The notes: a model not told the origin generated them from the letters alone. A DNA stretch of 64,000 nucleotides from Vreelandella zhuhanensis (GCF_009793355.1 NZ_WTKP01000005.1:245583-309582); one strand, 5' to 3'; shown: positions 9,819 through 19,957, counted from the stretch's first letter. Numbers and translations are program-made.

Positions 9819-11126
9819 CTATTGACGTACCTGGCCATCACCGAACACCACGTATTTCTGTGTGGTCAAGCCTTGCAGGCCTACCGGTCCTCGGGCGTGC
9901 AGTTTATCCGTGGAAATACCGATTTCCGCGCCTAGGCCATATTCGAAGCCATCGGCAAAACGAGTCGAAGCGTTGACGATCACTGAACTGGAATCCACTT
10001 CCGCCATGAAGCGCCGGGCAAGCCCGTAATGGTCGGTGACGATGGCATCGGTATGATGGGAACCGTAACGCTCGATATGCACCATCGCCGCATCGATACC
10101 ATCGACCACCTTGACCGCCAATATTGGCGCCAGGTATTCGGCATGCCAGTCGTCTTCCGTGGCCACGCCCACATCGGGCAAGATGGCTCGGGTACGTTCG
10201 CAGCCACGCAGCTCCACGTGATGGTCGGCATAGGCTGCAGCCAGGGCAGGCAGCATATCATCGGCAATCGAGGCATCCAGCAACAGCGTTTCCATGGTAT
10301 TGCAGGTGCCATAACGGTGGGTCTTGGCGTTCACCGCAATTGCCATGGCTTTGGCCTTGTCCGCCGTGGCATCGATGTAAACATGACAGACACCGTCCAG
10401 GTGCTTGATCACCGGCACCCGGGCATCACGCGAAACACGTTCGATCAATGACTTGCCGCCACGCGGAATAATCACATCGACGAATTCAGGCATGCTGATC
10501 AATTCGCCCACTGCGGCACGATCGGTAGTCGCCACCACCTGAACAGAGCTTTCCGCTAAACCGGCATCCACAAGGCCGGCCTGAATGCAGGCACCGATAG
10601 CCGCATTGGAATCACAGGCTTCCGAGCCACCGCGCAGAATACAGGCATTTCCGGATTTCAGGCACAGGCTGGCCGCTTCCATGGTCACGTTTGGCCGAGA
10701 CTCGTAGATGATGCCGATAACGCCCAAGGGGACCCGCATCTTGCCGACTTGAATGCCGCTGGGGCGCGATTGCAAACCATCGATTTCACCCACCGGGTCA
10801 GGCAAGGCCGTCACCTGACGCAGCCCTTCCAGCATGGCATCGATGCGCGTGTCATCAAGCACCAAGCGGTCAAGGAGGGCTGCGTCCAAGCCATTTTCCC
10901 GGCCACGCTGCATATCACGCGCATTCGCAGCCAGCACCGTCTGGCGCGCTTGGTCAAGTTGCTCGGCCATGGCCAACAAGGCGGCATTCTTGGTGCCTGT
11001 ATCGCACCGACGCAGGGTGGATGCTGCCTTACGGGCCGCCTGGCCAACTGAGTGCATATACGTGGCCACTTCCACCGATGCGGCTTCATTGGCTTCATAC
11101 TCTTTCGATGATATTGGAACGCTCAT
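9819..11126 (-). CDS. proA: Gamma-glutamyl phosphate reductase ProA
   Basis: Second enzyme of proline synthesis; reduces gamma-glutamyl phosphate with NADPH. The 435 residues are a full aldehyde-dehydrogenase fold with [16 protein letters not shown], the catalytic Cys275 in [12 protein letters not shown], and the C-terminal [24 protein letters not shown]. proB is not adjacent. It is the first gene of the leftward set; the 207 bases upstream separate it from a rightward gene, so the promoter should lie at about 11127-11333, although I see no convincing -35/-10 pair. Confidence 0.97.
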   Translation of the reverse strand: MSVPISSKEYEANEAASVEVATYMHSVGQAARKAASTLRRCDTGTKNAALLAMAEQLDQARQTVLAANARDMQRGRENGLDAALLDRLVLDDTRIDAMLEGLRQVTALPDPVGEIDGLQSRPSGIQVGKMRVPLGVIGIIYESRPNVTMEAASLCLKSGNACILRGGSEACDSNAAIGACIQAGLVDAGLAESSVQVVATTDRAAVGELISMPEFVDVIIPRGGKSLIERVSRDARVPVIKHLDGVCHVYIDATADKAKAMAIAVNAKTHRYGTCNTMETLLLDASIADDMLPALAAAYADHHVELRGCERTRAILPDVGVATEDDWHAEYLAPILAVKVVDGIDAAMVHIERYGSHHTDAIVTDHYGLARRFMAEVDSSSVIVNASTRFADGFEYGLGAEIGISTDKLHARGPVGLQGLTTQKYVVFGDGQVRQ

Positions 11127-11333
11127 GCCCTCTCCGTGCGTGGTTACGCCTAAACAAGTAAAGTGATATACGTCAGCATACGGTATCCTTAGGCTCGCTG
11201 CGTTATCAGGATACTTTCACAATGCCGGCATGGCGTAGCTGACCAGCAGCATCATAAAGCGTTACCTCAACGCATCGCCCATTATCGCAAATACGTCAGC
11301 ACTAACAATCATCTCAACGAATAGTAAGGCACC

Positions 11334-12203
11334 ATGCAGAGCAAGTACAAAATCAGCCTGCTGCGCGGCAATCTGCTTGCCGCCGCGGCGACCATGGCTT
11401 TCTGGACCCAGACCGCGATGCCTCAGGCGGCAGCTTTATTGTGGCTGAGCGTGGGCTGGTTGCTGGTGATGGCATTACTGCTCGAATTCAGCCATCGCCG
11501 CTCTCGGGGATTACCTTGGCAGCTTTTCCCGGGCCTTCTACTGATGGCATTGATCAGCGTTGCACCGGAGCGACATGCGATATTGGTATGGGCCTGGGTC
11601 GCCATATTGATGCTACCCCAGCCTACCTGGGCATTAGCCTTTAATCTCGGGGCCGCTTCCATCAGTCTATTGATCGTCAAGCCCACCCTTGGCATTCCCA
11701 CTTGGGCACTGTTGGTAGCATCGCTGGGTGTATTGACGCTACTGGCTCTCTCTCGAGCTCGCCAGATGACGAACATGAATGGCGCGATTCGTCAACGCTT
11801 GCGCTTGATTCCAGGCTACAACCTTTGGCCCGGCGAACAGCTACTGCGCGACCTGCCTCGTGAACAGGTTCGCTGTGAGCGAGAAAGCGTGCATGGTGAG
11901 TTGTTAGTGCTACAAGTCAAACGTCATCAACTATGGTCCATTGCACGCAAGCTAAGCGAGCTAACCTATGATTTCGAAAATGTCTACCGGCTGGATGGCA
12001 CCACGCTTGCTACCTTATTGCTGGCACCTTCGCCCCAGGAAGCTGCAACGCGACGTATTCTTTTACTTGCCCCCTTACCCGACACGATAGTAAGTCAACG
12101 CTACCCTCTGATGGAGGTAGAGCCGCAATCCTTGAGCCTGGCATCATTATGTCAAGCATCTCTTCTCCTCTCGTCGGCACCTTCGGCAGAGGATATATTA
12201 TGA
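11334..12203 (+). CDS. Membrane protein with a decayed GGDEF-like C-terminus (first of a tandem pair)
   Basis: Not recognised as a named family. The 289 residues have five or six hydrophobic helices up to about residue 145, then a soluble domain. In that domain the segment VYRLDGTTLATLLLAP (about 217-232) sits where diguanylate cyclases have their R-x-GGDEF-ahhhP hairpin, but the catalytic signature is replaced (Leu220-Asp-Gly-Thr-Thr-Leu225), so no cyclase activity is expected. Its stop overlaps the start of the next gene, which has the same architecture. A duplicated, catalytically dead sensor or scaffold is my inference. Confidence 0.7.
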   Translation: MQSKYKISLLRGNLLAAAATMAFWTQTAMPQAAALLWLSVGWLLVMALLLEFSHRRSRGLPWQLFPGLLLMALISVAPERHAILVWAWVAILMLPQPTWALAFNLGAASISLLIVKPTLGIPTWALLVASLGVLTLLALSRARQMTNMNGAIRQRLRLIPGYNLWPGEQLLRDLPREQVRCERESVHGELLVLQVKRHQLWSIARKLSELTYDFENVYRLDGTTLATLLLAPSPQEAATRRILLLAPLPDTIVSQRYPLMEVEPQSLSLASLCQASLLLSSAPSAEDIL

Positions 12204-13135
12204 CCCAACACCGCTTTTCCGGGCGTCTGATGACCCTGGCCTATTGCCTTAGTTTACTCTTGATAACCGTTTATACTCTCTGGCTTTACGCCATGGGTGA
12301 GTACCACCGATTATTGCTGCCCGCCTTCGTGACGCTGATCATGTTGGCTACCCTTCTGCTGCATCTAGGACAAGGATTGCAGGCGTATTCACCCCGGGTG
12401 CTGGCGCTCGGTTGCACTTTCCTGCTGGTGATCTTCGCTCTGCATCAACGCCCCGAGACCACCATCATCTGGGTAGGCTTGCCCATCACCGCTACCTTTC
12501 TGCTGCTACCGCTATGGGCGGCCTTTATCATCAGTTTGGGCATGATCCCGGTCTGGTACTGGTTACCGCTGGGTTCACAGTTAGGCTGGGATACGGCTTG
12601 GGGTTATCTGACGCTGGTGTTACTGCTGGCCTTGCCACGTGGTGAGCACGTACGCCGCCGAGCGTTACTGCGCGCTACCGACCCAAACGACAGTGAATGT
12701 GATGCGTTTCATATAGACACACTCAATGAACGCTTACGCAGCGAATATCAACGCGCCACCATGCTGAACCAGCAGCTCGCCGTCCTGGTCATTCTCCTTC
12801 CGCAACTGGACATGGCCGGTGAGCAATTTGGCAATCGTGCTCGCCTGGCCTTGCTCGAGGCTTTATGTACGGATGTGTACGGCAGTTGTCGTGAACATGA
12901 TATTCTCGGCCGAGCCGGCCCCACCACCTTCTGGCTGGTATTACCAGACACCAGCGAAAGTGGCGCACTGCTGGTGCGGGAACGCCTGCAACACTCGCTT
13001 TCACAGCGAGTACTGGTGGAAACCGGACCGCTTGAGGTGCGTATCGCCGCCTGCTTACCTTCTCGGCAGGAGCTGTTTGAGCGCTACCTGAAACGACTTC
13101 AAGCGCGTGCCGACGCTCTTATTGAACACACTTGA
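12200..13135 (+). CDS. Membrane protein with a degenerate GGDEF domain (second of a tandem pair)
   Basis: 311 residues from the ATG at 12200, which overlaps the upstream stop (ATGA) and is preceded by a GCAGAGGA ribosome-binding site; a longer frame from 12149 is possible but lacks such a site. Five or six membrane helices (to about 155) are followed by a GGDEF-type fold: LAVLVILLPQLD corresponds to the first strand, REHDILGRAGPTTFWLVLPDTSESGA to the active-site hairpin. The GGDEF position reads AGPTTF (239-244), so the metal and GTP-binding acids are missing. Function unknown. Confidence 0.72.
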   Translation: MTQHRFSGRLMTLAYCLSLLLITVYTLWLYAMGEYHRLLLPAFVTLIMLATLLLHLGQGLQAYSPRVLALGCTFLLVIFALHQRPETTIIWVGLPITATFLLLPLWAAFIISLGMIPVWYWLPLGSQLGWDTAWGYLTLVLLLALPRGEHVRRRALLRATDPNDSECDAFHIDTLNERLRSEYQRATMLNQQLAVLVILLPQLDMAGEQFGNRARLALLEALCTDVYGSCREHDILGRAGPTTFWLVLPDTSESGALLVRERLQHSLSQRVLVETGPLEVRIAACLPSRQELFERYLKRLQARADALIEHT

Positions 13136-13181
13136 TACGTTAACCCTCCTTTTCTGACTCACCCATTCAAGGAAACCGCCT

Positions 13182-14579
13182 GTGTCGCTTGCCGATGCGC
13201 TGTATCAACTCACCCCATCCCCTGCTTTATTATTACTGCTGCTGCTATTGATTGCGCTGGTGGAATCGCTGGCGTTGGTGGGGCTACTGGTCCCCGGCGT
13301 GGTGCTGATAACTGCTGCCGCTTCACTGGCAGGCCATCAGGAATTGGCCTTGGCCTGGGTTATCGGCGTGGCGTTCATTGGCGCGGTGATCGGCGATGGT
13401 GCAAGCTTCGGCCTGGGATATCTTCAGCGTGAAAGGGTCACTCGATTATGGCCGCTTTCGCACCATCCGGAATGGTTGGCGCGCGGGGCACGTTTCTTTC
13501 AGCGTTACGGCCCCTTTTCAGTGTTTTTCGGTCGTTTCATAGGGCCAGTGCGCCCGGTGATTCCCCTGATTGCCGGGATGCTGCACATGCGGCCTCTCAC
13601 TTTTATCTGGGCCAACCTGGCCTCGGCAGCCCTTTGGGCGCCGGCTTACGTCTTGCCAGGCTATTTGCTCGGGCGTACCTGGAAACAATTACTGGACTTC
13701 CCTCCAGGATTTGAAACCTGGCTGATCACGTTCGCCCTGATCGTGGTGGGGCTGGCTGTGGTATTTTCCTGGGGCCGTGCACAATTGGCGCGGGAGGGGC
13801 GCCTGTATCGTCTGATGGCGGGCGTTGCCCGCAGGGCACCGTTGCTGCGTCGCCCCTGGCTCGCCATGAGCCACAGCGGCGAAGTACCCTTGGCTTCTAC
13901 GCTATTGCTGGTGGTTTCTCTCGGCGCCCTCTCGGGCTGGACATTATTGGTGATTTCCCACCATGGCCCCATGCCCATGGATACTCAGCTGCAACAGCTG
14001 GTGATGGCACTGCAAACACCTTTTTTGACTCAGCTAAGCCAAATCATGGCGAGCATCGGTGACAAGTACGGTGTTCTGGCACTCTTTCTTCCCTGGGGAC
14101 TATGGTTACTGGCCAGACGCCACATCGCCGCTCTGTTGCACTGGCTAGCCGCACTGGGCGGCATTGCCCTATTGAACACTTGGGGCAAGAACTTCTTTGC
14201 AAGACCGCGCCCCGAAACGCCCGATTACCTGACAGGCTCGCTAGCCTACCCCAGCGCACATAGCTCCACAGCCGTGGTGCTTTTCGGCCTGGCGGCAGCG
14301 TTCATCGCCGCGGAACTGCCTCACCACAAGCGTTTCTGGATATATTGGGTGGCACTGGCGCTGGTCTTGCCGATGGCACTTTCCCGCCTGGTGCTGGGCG
14401 TGCACTGGTTCAGTGACTTGGTGGGCGGCGCCCTGCTGGGGTTAGTGGTCTGCGCCTTGGTGCAGCTCAACTGGCAAAGCCGCCCCCGCCGATCGCTTAG
14501 CCCCTGCCCTTGGCAGGCATTGACGGTGGCGTCCCTGGTGCTGGTAAGCGCCCGGGTAGTGTTGCTGTCGCCGGTTTAA
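13182..14579 (+). CDS. Bifunctional DedA-family / PAP2 phosphatase fusion
   Basis: Integral membrane protein of 465 residues starting at GTG 13182. Residues 1 to about 200 are a DedA (SNARE-associated) domain with FFGRFIGPVRPVIPLIAGML (about 115-134), the motif of undecaprenyl-phosphate and phospholipid translocases. From about 225 it is a PAP2-type phosphatase with KNFFARPRP (about 335-343), PSAHSS (about 361-366, the usual PSGH changed to PSAH) and SRLVLGVHWFSD (about 402-413). Combining a flippase-like domain with a lipid phosphatase suggests recycling of a polyprenyl or phosphatidate carrier (inference). Confidence 0.93.
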   Translation: MSLADALYQLTPSPALLLLLLLLIALVESLALVGLLVPGVVLITAAASLAGHQELALAWVIGVAFIGAVIGDGASFGLGYLQRERVTRLWPLSHHPEWLARGARFFQRYGPFSVFFGRFIGPVRPVIPLIAGMLHMRPLTFIWANLASAALWAPAYVLPGYLLGRTWKQLLDFPPGFETWLITFALIVVGLAVVFSWGRAQLAREGRLYRLMAGVARRAPLLRRPWLAMSHSGEVPLASTLLLVVSLGALSGWTLLVISHHGPMPMDTQLQQLVMALQTPFLTQLSQIMASIGDKYGVLALFLPWGLWLLARRHIAALLHWLAALGGIALLNTWGKNFFARPRPETPDYLTGSLAYPSAHSSTAVVLFGLAAAFIAAELPHHKRFWIYWVALALVLPMALSRLVLGVHWFSDLVGGALLGLVVCALVQLNWQSRPRRSLSPCPWQALTVASLVLVSARVVLLSPV

Positions 14580-14583
14580 CGCC

Positions 14584-15207
14584 CTAGCCCAGCGCCAGCC
14601 ATAATCCGACCCCTACCATCAAGGCCCCGGCGATACGGTTGAGCAGGCGAACGTTGCTGCTTTCCCCCAATAGCTTGCGCAAGGTACTTCCACCCGTCGC
14701 GTATACCAGCATACTGAAAAATTCTATGGTCAGGATTACGCCGATCAATACCACCAATTGCTTGGCCAGCGGCCGTGAAGCGTCGAGAAAAGGCGGCAGC
14801 AATACCATGAAGAATGCCCACCCCTTGGGGTTGGCCACGGCGGTAAGAAAGCCTTGCAAGGCAAGTTGAACGCGCCCGGCGGGAGCGGCAACCTCTACCT
14901 CCAGCGGGATCGCCATGCGCCCGCGCGAGCGCCACATCATTACCCCGAGATAACCCAGATAAGCCCCGCCCACCCACTTGAACAAAGCAAACAGTTCCGG
15001 CTGACGCAACATCAATGCCGCCACACCGGCACCGGCCGCCGTGGCCACCAACCCTACCCCGGCCAGCTCACCGATCATCATCCATAAGGTCCGTTTGACC
15101 CCTTGCGTCATGCCAAGCACCATCGCCAGGGTCATGCACATGCCCGGGGTCAGCGACACCAACAGGAACGTCGGCACGAACACAGTCACCATCGCCCAGG
15201 ACATCAT
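14584..15207 (-). CDS. LysE/RhtB family amino-acid exporter
   Basis: 207-residue membrane protein of the LysE superfamily with six hydrophobic helices. The family's N-terminal segment is visible as [23 protein letters not shown], followed by [14 protein letters not shown] and [22 protein letters not shown]. The substrate (lysine, threonine, homoserine or leucine) cannot be told from sequence. It converges on the DedA-PAP2 gene with a four-base gap, and overlaps ubiX by four bases. Confidence 0.92.
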   Translation of the reverse strand: MMSWAMVTVFVPTFLLVSLTPGMCMTLAMVLGMTQGVKRTLWMMIGELAGVGLVATAAGAGVAALMLRQPELFALFKWVGGAYLGYLGVMMWRSRGRMAIPLEVEVAAPAGRVQLALQGFLTAVANPKGWAFFMVLLPPFLDASRPLAKQLVVLIGVILTIEFFSMLVYATGGSTLRKLLGESSNVRLLNRIAGALMVGVGLWLALG

Positions 15208-15902
15208 GAGCGTGGCACCGAACCAGCCGTTTCGCCCCAGCGTGGCATCAAGGCATGCTGAATGCCTAACTGGTTGAGGATTCTGGCGACGATAAAATCG
15301 ATCAGGTCATCCACACCTTGAGGACGATGATAGAAACCGGGTGCTGCAGGCAGAATCACCACGCCCAAGCGGCTCAAGGTCAGCATGTGCTCCAGATGAA
15401 TCGCCGAAAACGGCGTCTCTCGCGGTACCATGATCAGCTGACGTCGCTCCTTGATCGCCACATCAGCAGCACGTTCGATCAGGTTATTGCTTGCACCGCA
15501 GGCCACCGCGGAAAGCGTGCCCGTCGAGCAAGGACACACCACCATGGCTGAAGAAGCTCCCGACCCCGAAGCCACCGGCGCCATCCAGTCTTCTCGACCG
15601 AAACAACGGATCTGTCCTGCTGCAGCGTTACTGCGCTCAGACAGTGCTTGAGCCAGCCGCTCGGGCTGTGCAGGCAGCGATATCTCCATTTCGGTGGCAA
15701 TCACCATGTGCGCAGCCTTGGAGATCATTACCCAGACTTCATGGCCGGATGCCACCAGTATGTCGATCAAACGCAGGCCGTACTGGGCGCCGGAGGCACC
15801 GGTCAAGGCGACCGTGATCGGTGGGCGGAAGCCAGTACTTATGCCAGCACCTGAAACAGCGCTGGGGCTGGAGCCGGAGCTTGAAACAGAATCAATGGTC
15901 AT
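15204..15902 (-). CDS. ubiX: Flavin prenyltransferase UbiX
   Basis: Prenylates FMN to give the cofactor of the UbiD decarboxylase in ubiquinone synthesis. The 232 residues begin with a Ser/Gly-rich 28-residue extension, then [49 protein letters not shown] and [13 protein letters not shown], all diagnostic. It overlaps mpl by 11 bases, an order (mpl-ubiX) also seen in pseudomonads. Confidence 0.96.
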   Translation of the reverse strand: MTIDSVSSSGSSPSAVSGAGISTGFRPPITVALTGASGAQYGLRLIDILVASGHEVWVMISKAAHMVIATEMEISLPAQPERLAQALSERSNAAAGQIRCFGREDWMAPVASGSGASSAMVVCPCSTGTLSAVACGASNNLIERAADVAIKERRQLIMVPRETPFSAIHLEHMLTLSRLGVVILPAAPGFYHRPQGVDDLIDFIVARILNQLGIQHALMPRWGETAGSVPRS

Positions 15903-17295
15903 GCGTGTCCTTATAACGAGTCCTCAGTGCCTGCAGCAATAATTCATGGACGCCCCCGAAAGCGCCGTTGGACATCACCACGATACGGTCCAGCGGTTTG
16001 GCAGCCGCCGTCACTGCTACTACCAGTTCATTGATTTGATCATGCAATGCCGCCGCCTGAGTCTGTTGGGCAATGACATCCGCCAACGACCAGTCGAGCC
16101 CCGGTGGCTGATACCAGAACACTTGGTCGGCAAGCGCCACACTGCCACTCAGACGGTCACGCAGCGCGCCCAGACGCATCGTGTTGGAGCGTGGTTCGAT
16201 GACCGCCAGCAGCCGCCCTTTCGGTGTCGCCGCGCGCAGTCCCTGCAAGGTGGCGGCTATCGCGGTGGGATGATGCGCGAAATCGTCGATCACCTGAATC
16301 CCGTTGACTTCGCCGCGTATTTCCTGGCGCCGCCGCGGGGTTTCAAAACGTGAAAGTGCCGCGCAGCCGCGCGCCAGGTCCACGCCGCAGGCATGCGCCG
16401 CCGCCAATGCCGCCAAGGCATTGCGTGCGTTGTGCTCGCCGGTCAATGACCAGTCCACCACCGCATCCTCGCCACCCCTGACGCTCTGGGCGCTCTCATG
16501 AATCACCTGAAAACGGCTGGCATCGTCACGCTCCAGCACCAATCGCCAAGAGCTTTGCGGCTGGGTACCGAAATGCTCGACAGGTGTCCAGACCCCCTGA
16601 GCCAGCACCCGCTCGAGTGCCGGCTGTTCATCGGCCACCAGCAACTTCCCGTTGCTCGGAACCGTTCGTACCAAATGATGAAATTGCCGTTCGATTGCCG
16701 CCAAATCCTCGAAGATATCGGCATGATCGAATTCCAGGTTATTGAGCACCGCGATGGTGGGTCGGTAATGCACGAACTTGGAACGCTTGTCGAAAAATGC
16801 CGTATCGTACTCATCGGCTTCCACAACAAAAGGACTGCCGGCTTCTCCCAGCCGCGCGGAAACCCCGAAGTTACGCGGCACTCCACCAATCAGAAAGCCG
16901 GGATTAAGCCCTGCCGATTCCAGCAACCAGGCAAGCAAGCTAGCCGTGGTGGTCTTGCCATGGGTACCCGCCAGAGCGATTACCTTGCGTCCCGGCAGCA
17001 CTTTTTCCGCCAACCACTGCGGCCCGGAACTATATGCAAGGCCGCTGTTCAAAAGTGCTTCCACTTCGGGATTGCCCCTGGAAAGCGCATTACCCACCAC
17101 GACCTGATCCGGCACAGGCACAAGGTTTTCCGCCTGGTAGCCTTCATGCAGAACGATACCCGCCTCAGCCAATTGCGTACTCATGGGGGGATAGACGTTG
17201 GCGTCAGAGCCACTGACTTCCAGGCCAAGTTCGCGTGCCAGTAATGCCAGGCTACCCATGAAGGTGCCGCAAATCCCGATGATATGAAGATGCAT
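15892..17295 (-). CDS. mpl: UDP-N-acetylmuramate:L-alanyl-gamma-D-glutamyl-meso-diaminopimelate ligase Mpl
   Basis: Recycles the murein tripeptide by attaching it to UDP-MurNAc. I chose the ATG at 17295 (protein [15 protein letters not shown]...), the family's usual start; a TTG start nine codons upstream at 17322 is less likely. Motifs: the Rossmann [11 protein letters not shown], the P-loop [32 protein letters not shown] and [10 protein letters not shown]. Length 467 residues. Works with AmpG (56989-58356), which brings anhydro-muropeptides into the cell. Confidence 0.96.
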   Translation of the reverse strand: MHLHIIGICGTFMGSLALLARELGLEVSGSDANVYPPMSTQLAEAGIVLHEGYQAENLVPVPDQVVVGNALSRGNPEVEALLNSGLAYSSGPQWLAEKVLPGRKVIALAGTHGKTTTASLLAWLLESAGLNPGFLIGGVPRNFGVSARLGEAGSPFVVEADEYDTAFFDKRSKFVHYRPTIAVLNNLEFDHADIFEDLAAIERQFHHLVRTVPSNGKLLVADEQPALERVLAQGVWTPVEHFGTQPQSSWRLVLERDDASRFQVIHESAQSVRGGEDAVVDWSLTGEHNARNALAALAAAHACGVDLARGCAALSRFETPRRRQEIRGEVNGIQVIDDFAHHPTAIAATLQGLRAATPKGRLLAVIEPRSNTMRLGALRDRLSGSVALADQVFWYQPPGLDWSLADVIAQQTQAAALHDQINELVVAVTAAAKPLDRIVVMSNGAFGGVHELLLQALRTRYKDTHDH

Positions 17296-17450
17296 GAAGG
17301 TTAAACCCCTGACAACAGTCAAAAACAGCTTGGCAGCCTAGCATGACAAGCGGCTTTGCTCATCCATGGCAGTGACAATAGCAGCCAGTTGTTGCAGGAT
17401 GCTCGACACATTATTTCCCTGTTTTTTACGATATTATTAAGGATGGCTTC

Positions 17451-17852
17451 ATGAGAATCGTGATTCGTTACTTCTTTCGCGGCTTGCGCCTGGTGCTGGC
17501 ACCGTTCATGTTAATTGCGGAAAAGCTTTCCACTCCGCAATCAGTCGAGCGTAGCGAAGAAGAGCAGGCCAAGGTCGATGCCGAATGTGAAAACCTTGCA
17601 CTCTATCAATTTCGCACCTGCCCGTTCTGCATTAAAGTACGCAAGGAAATGGCGCGCCTGGGGCTTGATATCGAATTACGCGATGCCCAACTCGACCCTG
17701 AGCACAAGAAGGCACTACAGGAAGGCGGAGGCAGAGTCAAAGTACCCTGCCTGAAAATCAGCCATGCTGATGGTGATGGACAGGATCAATGGCTGTATGA
17801 ATCCGACGATATCAATGCCTGGCTACACAAGCGTTTCGGCAAGCCGGCTTGA
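17451..17852 (+). CDS. Membrane-anchored glutaredoxin-like protein
   Basis: 133 residues. Residues 4-24 are hydrophobic with flanking Arg, forming a probable N-terminal anchor or amphipathic helix; an acidic linker follows. The thioredoxin-fold domain has CPFC (Cys57, Cys60) in FRTCPFCIKVRKEM, the cis-Pro segment VKVPCLKI with an extra cysteine, and ESDDINAWL, which matches the glutathione-binding end of glutaredoxins. Topology would place the active site on the cytoplasmic side. The gene stands alone with AAGG upstream of ATG. Confidence 0.88.
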   Translation: MRIVIRYFFRGLRLVLAPFMLIAEKLSTPQSVERSEEEQAKVDAECENLALYQFRTCPFCIKVRKEMARLGLDIELRDAQLDPEHKKALQEGGGRVKVPCLKISHADGDGQDQWLYESDDINAWLHKRFGKPA

Positions 17853-17926
17853 TGATCAACCCCACGCCTTGAGGGCAAGGAAGAAGAAGCTAGCCAGCGC
17901 CGAATAACACTGACGCCGGAGGCTCA

Positions 17927-18583
17927 ATGAGAGAATGGCTACCTGCACCCAGACGTAATCAGTCACAGGGAGAAGAAATCGCCAACAGCATCAGTCATGG
18001 CCTAGGCTTGGTTGCCGCTGTGGTGGGAACGCCTTTTCTCGTGAAACAGGCGGGGCTTCATGAAGACATCGGTTTCGTCATTGGCAGCTACGTTTTCGCC
18101 GCAAGCATGATACTTCTCTACCTGTCCTCCACCCTCTACCATGCGCTGCCCCAGGGACAATCAAAGCGAGTGTTTCGAGTCATCGAGCACTCCGCCATCT
18201 ACCTGTTGATTGCCGGCACCTATACACCTTTTACGCTCGGGGTCCTGCAAGGTACCTGGGGCTGGTGGCTACTGGGAGCTGTCTGGATGCTTGCTCTTCT
18301 CGGCGTATTGCAAAAAGCCTTCAGCAAAGGCGCTCACCCCGTGGTTTCCACGGGTCTCTATCTGGCGATGGGATGGCTGATCGTCGTGGCGCTTGGACCC
18401 TTGGTGGAGAGCATGTCACCCTCGGGGCTTTCCTGGCTGGTCGCAGGCGGTCTCTCCTACACCTTGGGCGTGGTCTTCTTCGCCATGGACGCCCGGCTGC
18501 GCTACGGCCATTTTGTGTGGCATCTTTTCGTGATGCTGGGCACTCTGTGCCATTACTTCGCTATTTTGTGGCATGCAATATAA
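17927..18583 (+). CDS. Hemolysin III / TrhA (YqfA) family membrane protein
   Basis: 218 residues with seven predicted membrane helices, the PAQR-like fold. Signature segments: EEIANSISHGLGLVAA, YLSSTLYHALP, IEHSAIYLLIAGTYTPF and the C-terminal GHFVWHLFVMLGTLCHYFAI, giving the conserved His/Ser/Asp metal-site residues. E. coli YqfA/TrhA influences membrane energetics and fatty-acid balance; pore-forming activity is not implied. It stands 94 bases before the yjfI-like gene. Confidence 0.92.
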   Translation: MREWLPAPRRNQSQGEEIANSISHGLGLVAAVVGTPFLVKQAGLHEDIGFVIGSYVFAASMILLYLSSTLYHALPQGQSKRVFRVIEHSAIYLLIAGTYTPFTLGVLQGTWGWWLLGAVWMLALLGVLQKAFSKGAHPVVSTGLYLAMGWLIVVALGPLVESMSPSGLSWLVAGGLSYTLGVVFFAMDARLRYGHFVWHLFVMLGTLCHYFAILWHAI

Positions 18584-18677
18584 AACACGCTTTTTCATTG
18601 GCCACCGATCCTGAGCGCCTTTCGTACAGGCACCATATGGCAATACGACCGAAATCACTGGCCCCATGGAGACATAG

Positions 18678-19130
18678 ATGGACGTGAACAACAGCCCCAC
18701 CCCGCTTGATGCAAAAGTCCTTTTCGATATCGTCAACGATACAAGCTCTTCCGTTCTCACGGAGCTGGCCTGGCCGGAAGGCGACGTCACCCTGGATGTG
18801 GACAACAATACGCTGGTCTGGGAACTCAGCGACTACGGCAATCTCACCATTACCCTTTCGCGTAGCGAAAATGAATGGGTAGCGATGACACCGATCGCCC
18901 CTATGGCCAGCATCAAGGAACAAGCGGCTCTCAACGAAATTCTGTTGCGCCAAGGATTGATCCTGCCGCTCGCCTCCATCGGCATCACCGATATTGGCGG
19001 CCACGCTTATTACGTCGCTTATGGCCAGCTGTTCGGTGACTCCAAGCTTGAGTCCCTCTGTGCCGAACTTCACGCCACGGCCGGGGCGGCGATGGAAGTG
19101 GCAGGGCTTATCCAGGAGCATTTTGCCTGA
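18678..19130 (+). CDS. yjfI: YjfI-like DUF2170 family protein
   Basis: 150-residue acidic cytoplasmic protein. It matches the DUF2170 pattern: LAWPEGDVTLDVDNNTLVWEL, a central SENEWVAMTPIAPM and LPLASIGITDIGG ... YVAYGQLFGDSKLESLC. Function unknown. It opens a gene series with the same order as E. coli yjfIJKLMC, with one extra gene (a potassium channel) between J and K. An ATG start at 18678 with GGAGAC nearby fits. Confidence 0.85.
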   Translation: MDVNNSPTPLDAKVLFDIVNDTSSSVLTELAWPEGDVTLDVDNNTLVWELSDYGNLTITLSRSENEWVAMTPIAPMASIKEQAALNEILLRQGLILPLASIGITDIGGHAYYVAYGQLFGDSKLESLCAELHATAGAAMEVAGLIQEHFA

Positions 19131-19190
19131 GACCAGGCGTCGTCACTGAAATAATTATCAGTTATCTAACGGGTAAAATGAGGAATCAAC

Positions 19191-19892
19191 ATGTTGAACA
19201 AGTTACTGACGGCCTTTCGCGGCAAAGCGACCGAAACCGGCCAAGCCGTGGTCGATTCACAGGCATTGCGCATTCTCGATCAGGAAATTCGCGATTCAGA
19301 AGTCCAGCTGGGCAAATCCAAGACCGAATTGACGCGCCTGATGGGGCAACGGCAGCTCAATGCCAACAAGGCGAGCACCCTTGAAAGCAAGATCTCCCAA
19401 CTGGAGCAAAGTGCCGCAGCCGCCTTGGATAAAGGCGAGGAAGAACTGGCCGTGGAAGTCGCCAACCGCATCGTGGCATTGCAGGATGACCTGGACGCGG
19501 AACGTGCCATCGTGACTGAGTATGACGCAAGCATTGAAAGCCTGCGCGGGGCCATTCGCGGCACCGAAAATCAGTTGCGCCAGTTCAAGCAGCAGGTCAG
19601 CGTGGTGAAAGCGACCGAATCGGCGCAGAAAGCCCAGTCCGCGGTTGCCGCTCGCCACTCCGGCCAGAACAGTGCGATGCACAGCGCCATGGAATCGCTC
19701 GACCGCATCAAGGAACGCCAGCAGCTCGACTCCGCCCAGATGAAAGCCGCCGATCAAATGGCCGCCGAAGAAAGCGGAAGCTCTCTCGAAGCGCGCCTGA
19801 AAGATGCCGGCATCGGGGCCACCAATCGCAAGACCGATGATGTACTGGCGCGCCTGAAAGCGAAAAGCAACAAGGGCTCGGCCCCCGAATAA
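19191..19892 (+). CDS. yjfJ: PspA/IM30 family protein (YjfJ-like)
   Basis: 233 residues, almost entirely coiled coil (about 20-180), with LLTAFRGKATETGQ at the N-terminus and the PspA-type LDQEIRDSEVQLGKSKTELTRLMGQ segment, then a Glu/Ala/Gln-rich helix and a short tail ending in a predicted helix (DDVLARLKAKS). PspA/IM30 proteins polymerise on damaged or curved membranes (ESCRT-III superfamily). The canonical pspBC partners are absent, which is typical of the yjf cluster. A hairpin (19907-19930) follows the stop. Confidence 0.9.
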   Translation: MLNKLLTAFRGKATETGQAVVDSQALRILDQEIRDSEVQLGKSKTELTRLMGQRQLNANKASTLESKISQLEQSAAAALDKGEEELAVEVANRIVALQDDLDAERAIVTEYDASIESLRGAIRGTENQLRQFKQQVSVVKATESAQKAQSAVAARHSGQNSAMHSAMESLDRIKERQQLDSAQMKAADQMAAEESGSSLEARLKDAGIGATNRKTDDVLARLKAKSNKGSAPE

Positions 19893-19906
19893 GTCTCACC
19901 CATGAC

Positions 19907-19930
19907 AGACCTGCCCTTTCGGGCAGGTCT
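19907..19930 (+). promoter_or_regulatory. Intercistronic hairpin between the PspA-like and channel genes
   Basis: A perfect 10-bp stem, AGACCTGCCC (19907-19916) with GGGCAGGTCT (19921-19930), closes a TTTC loop. There is no T-run after it, so it is unlikely to be a strong intrinsic terminator and more likely stabilises or trims the upstream message, or partly attenuates. It lies just before the ATG at 19937, which would be occluded by it; this is one reason to prefer the GTG at 19958 as start of the channel gene. Confidence 0.7.
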
Positions 19931-19957
19931 TGAGTAATGTTGCGAAAAGGAAGGGCC

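Noticed and set aside
18584..18677. Promoter upstream of the yjfI-like gene
   Set aside because: A promoter is expected here because the gene begins a cluster, but no pair of boxes was good enough to report.
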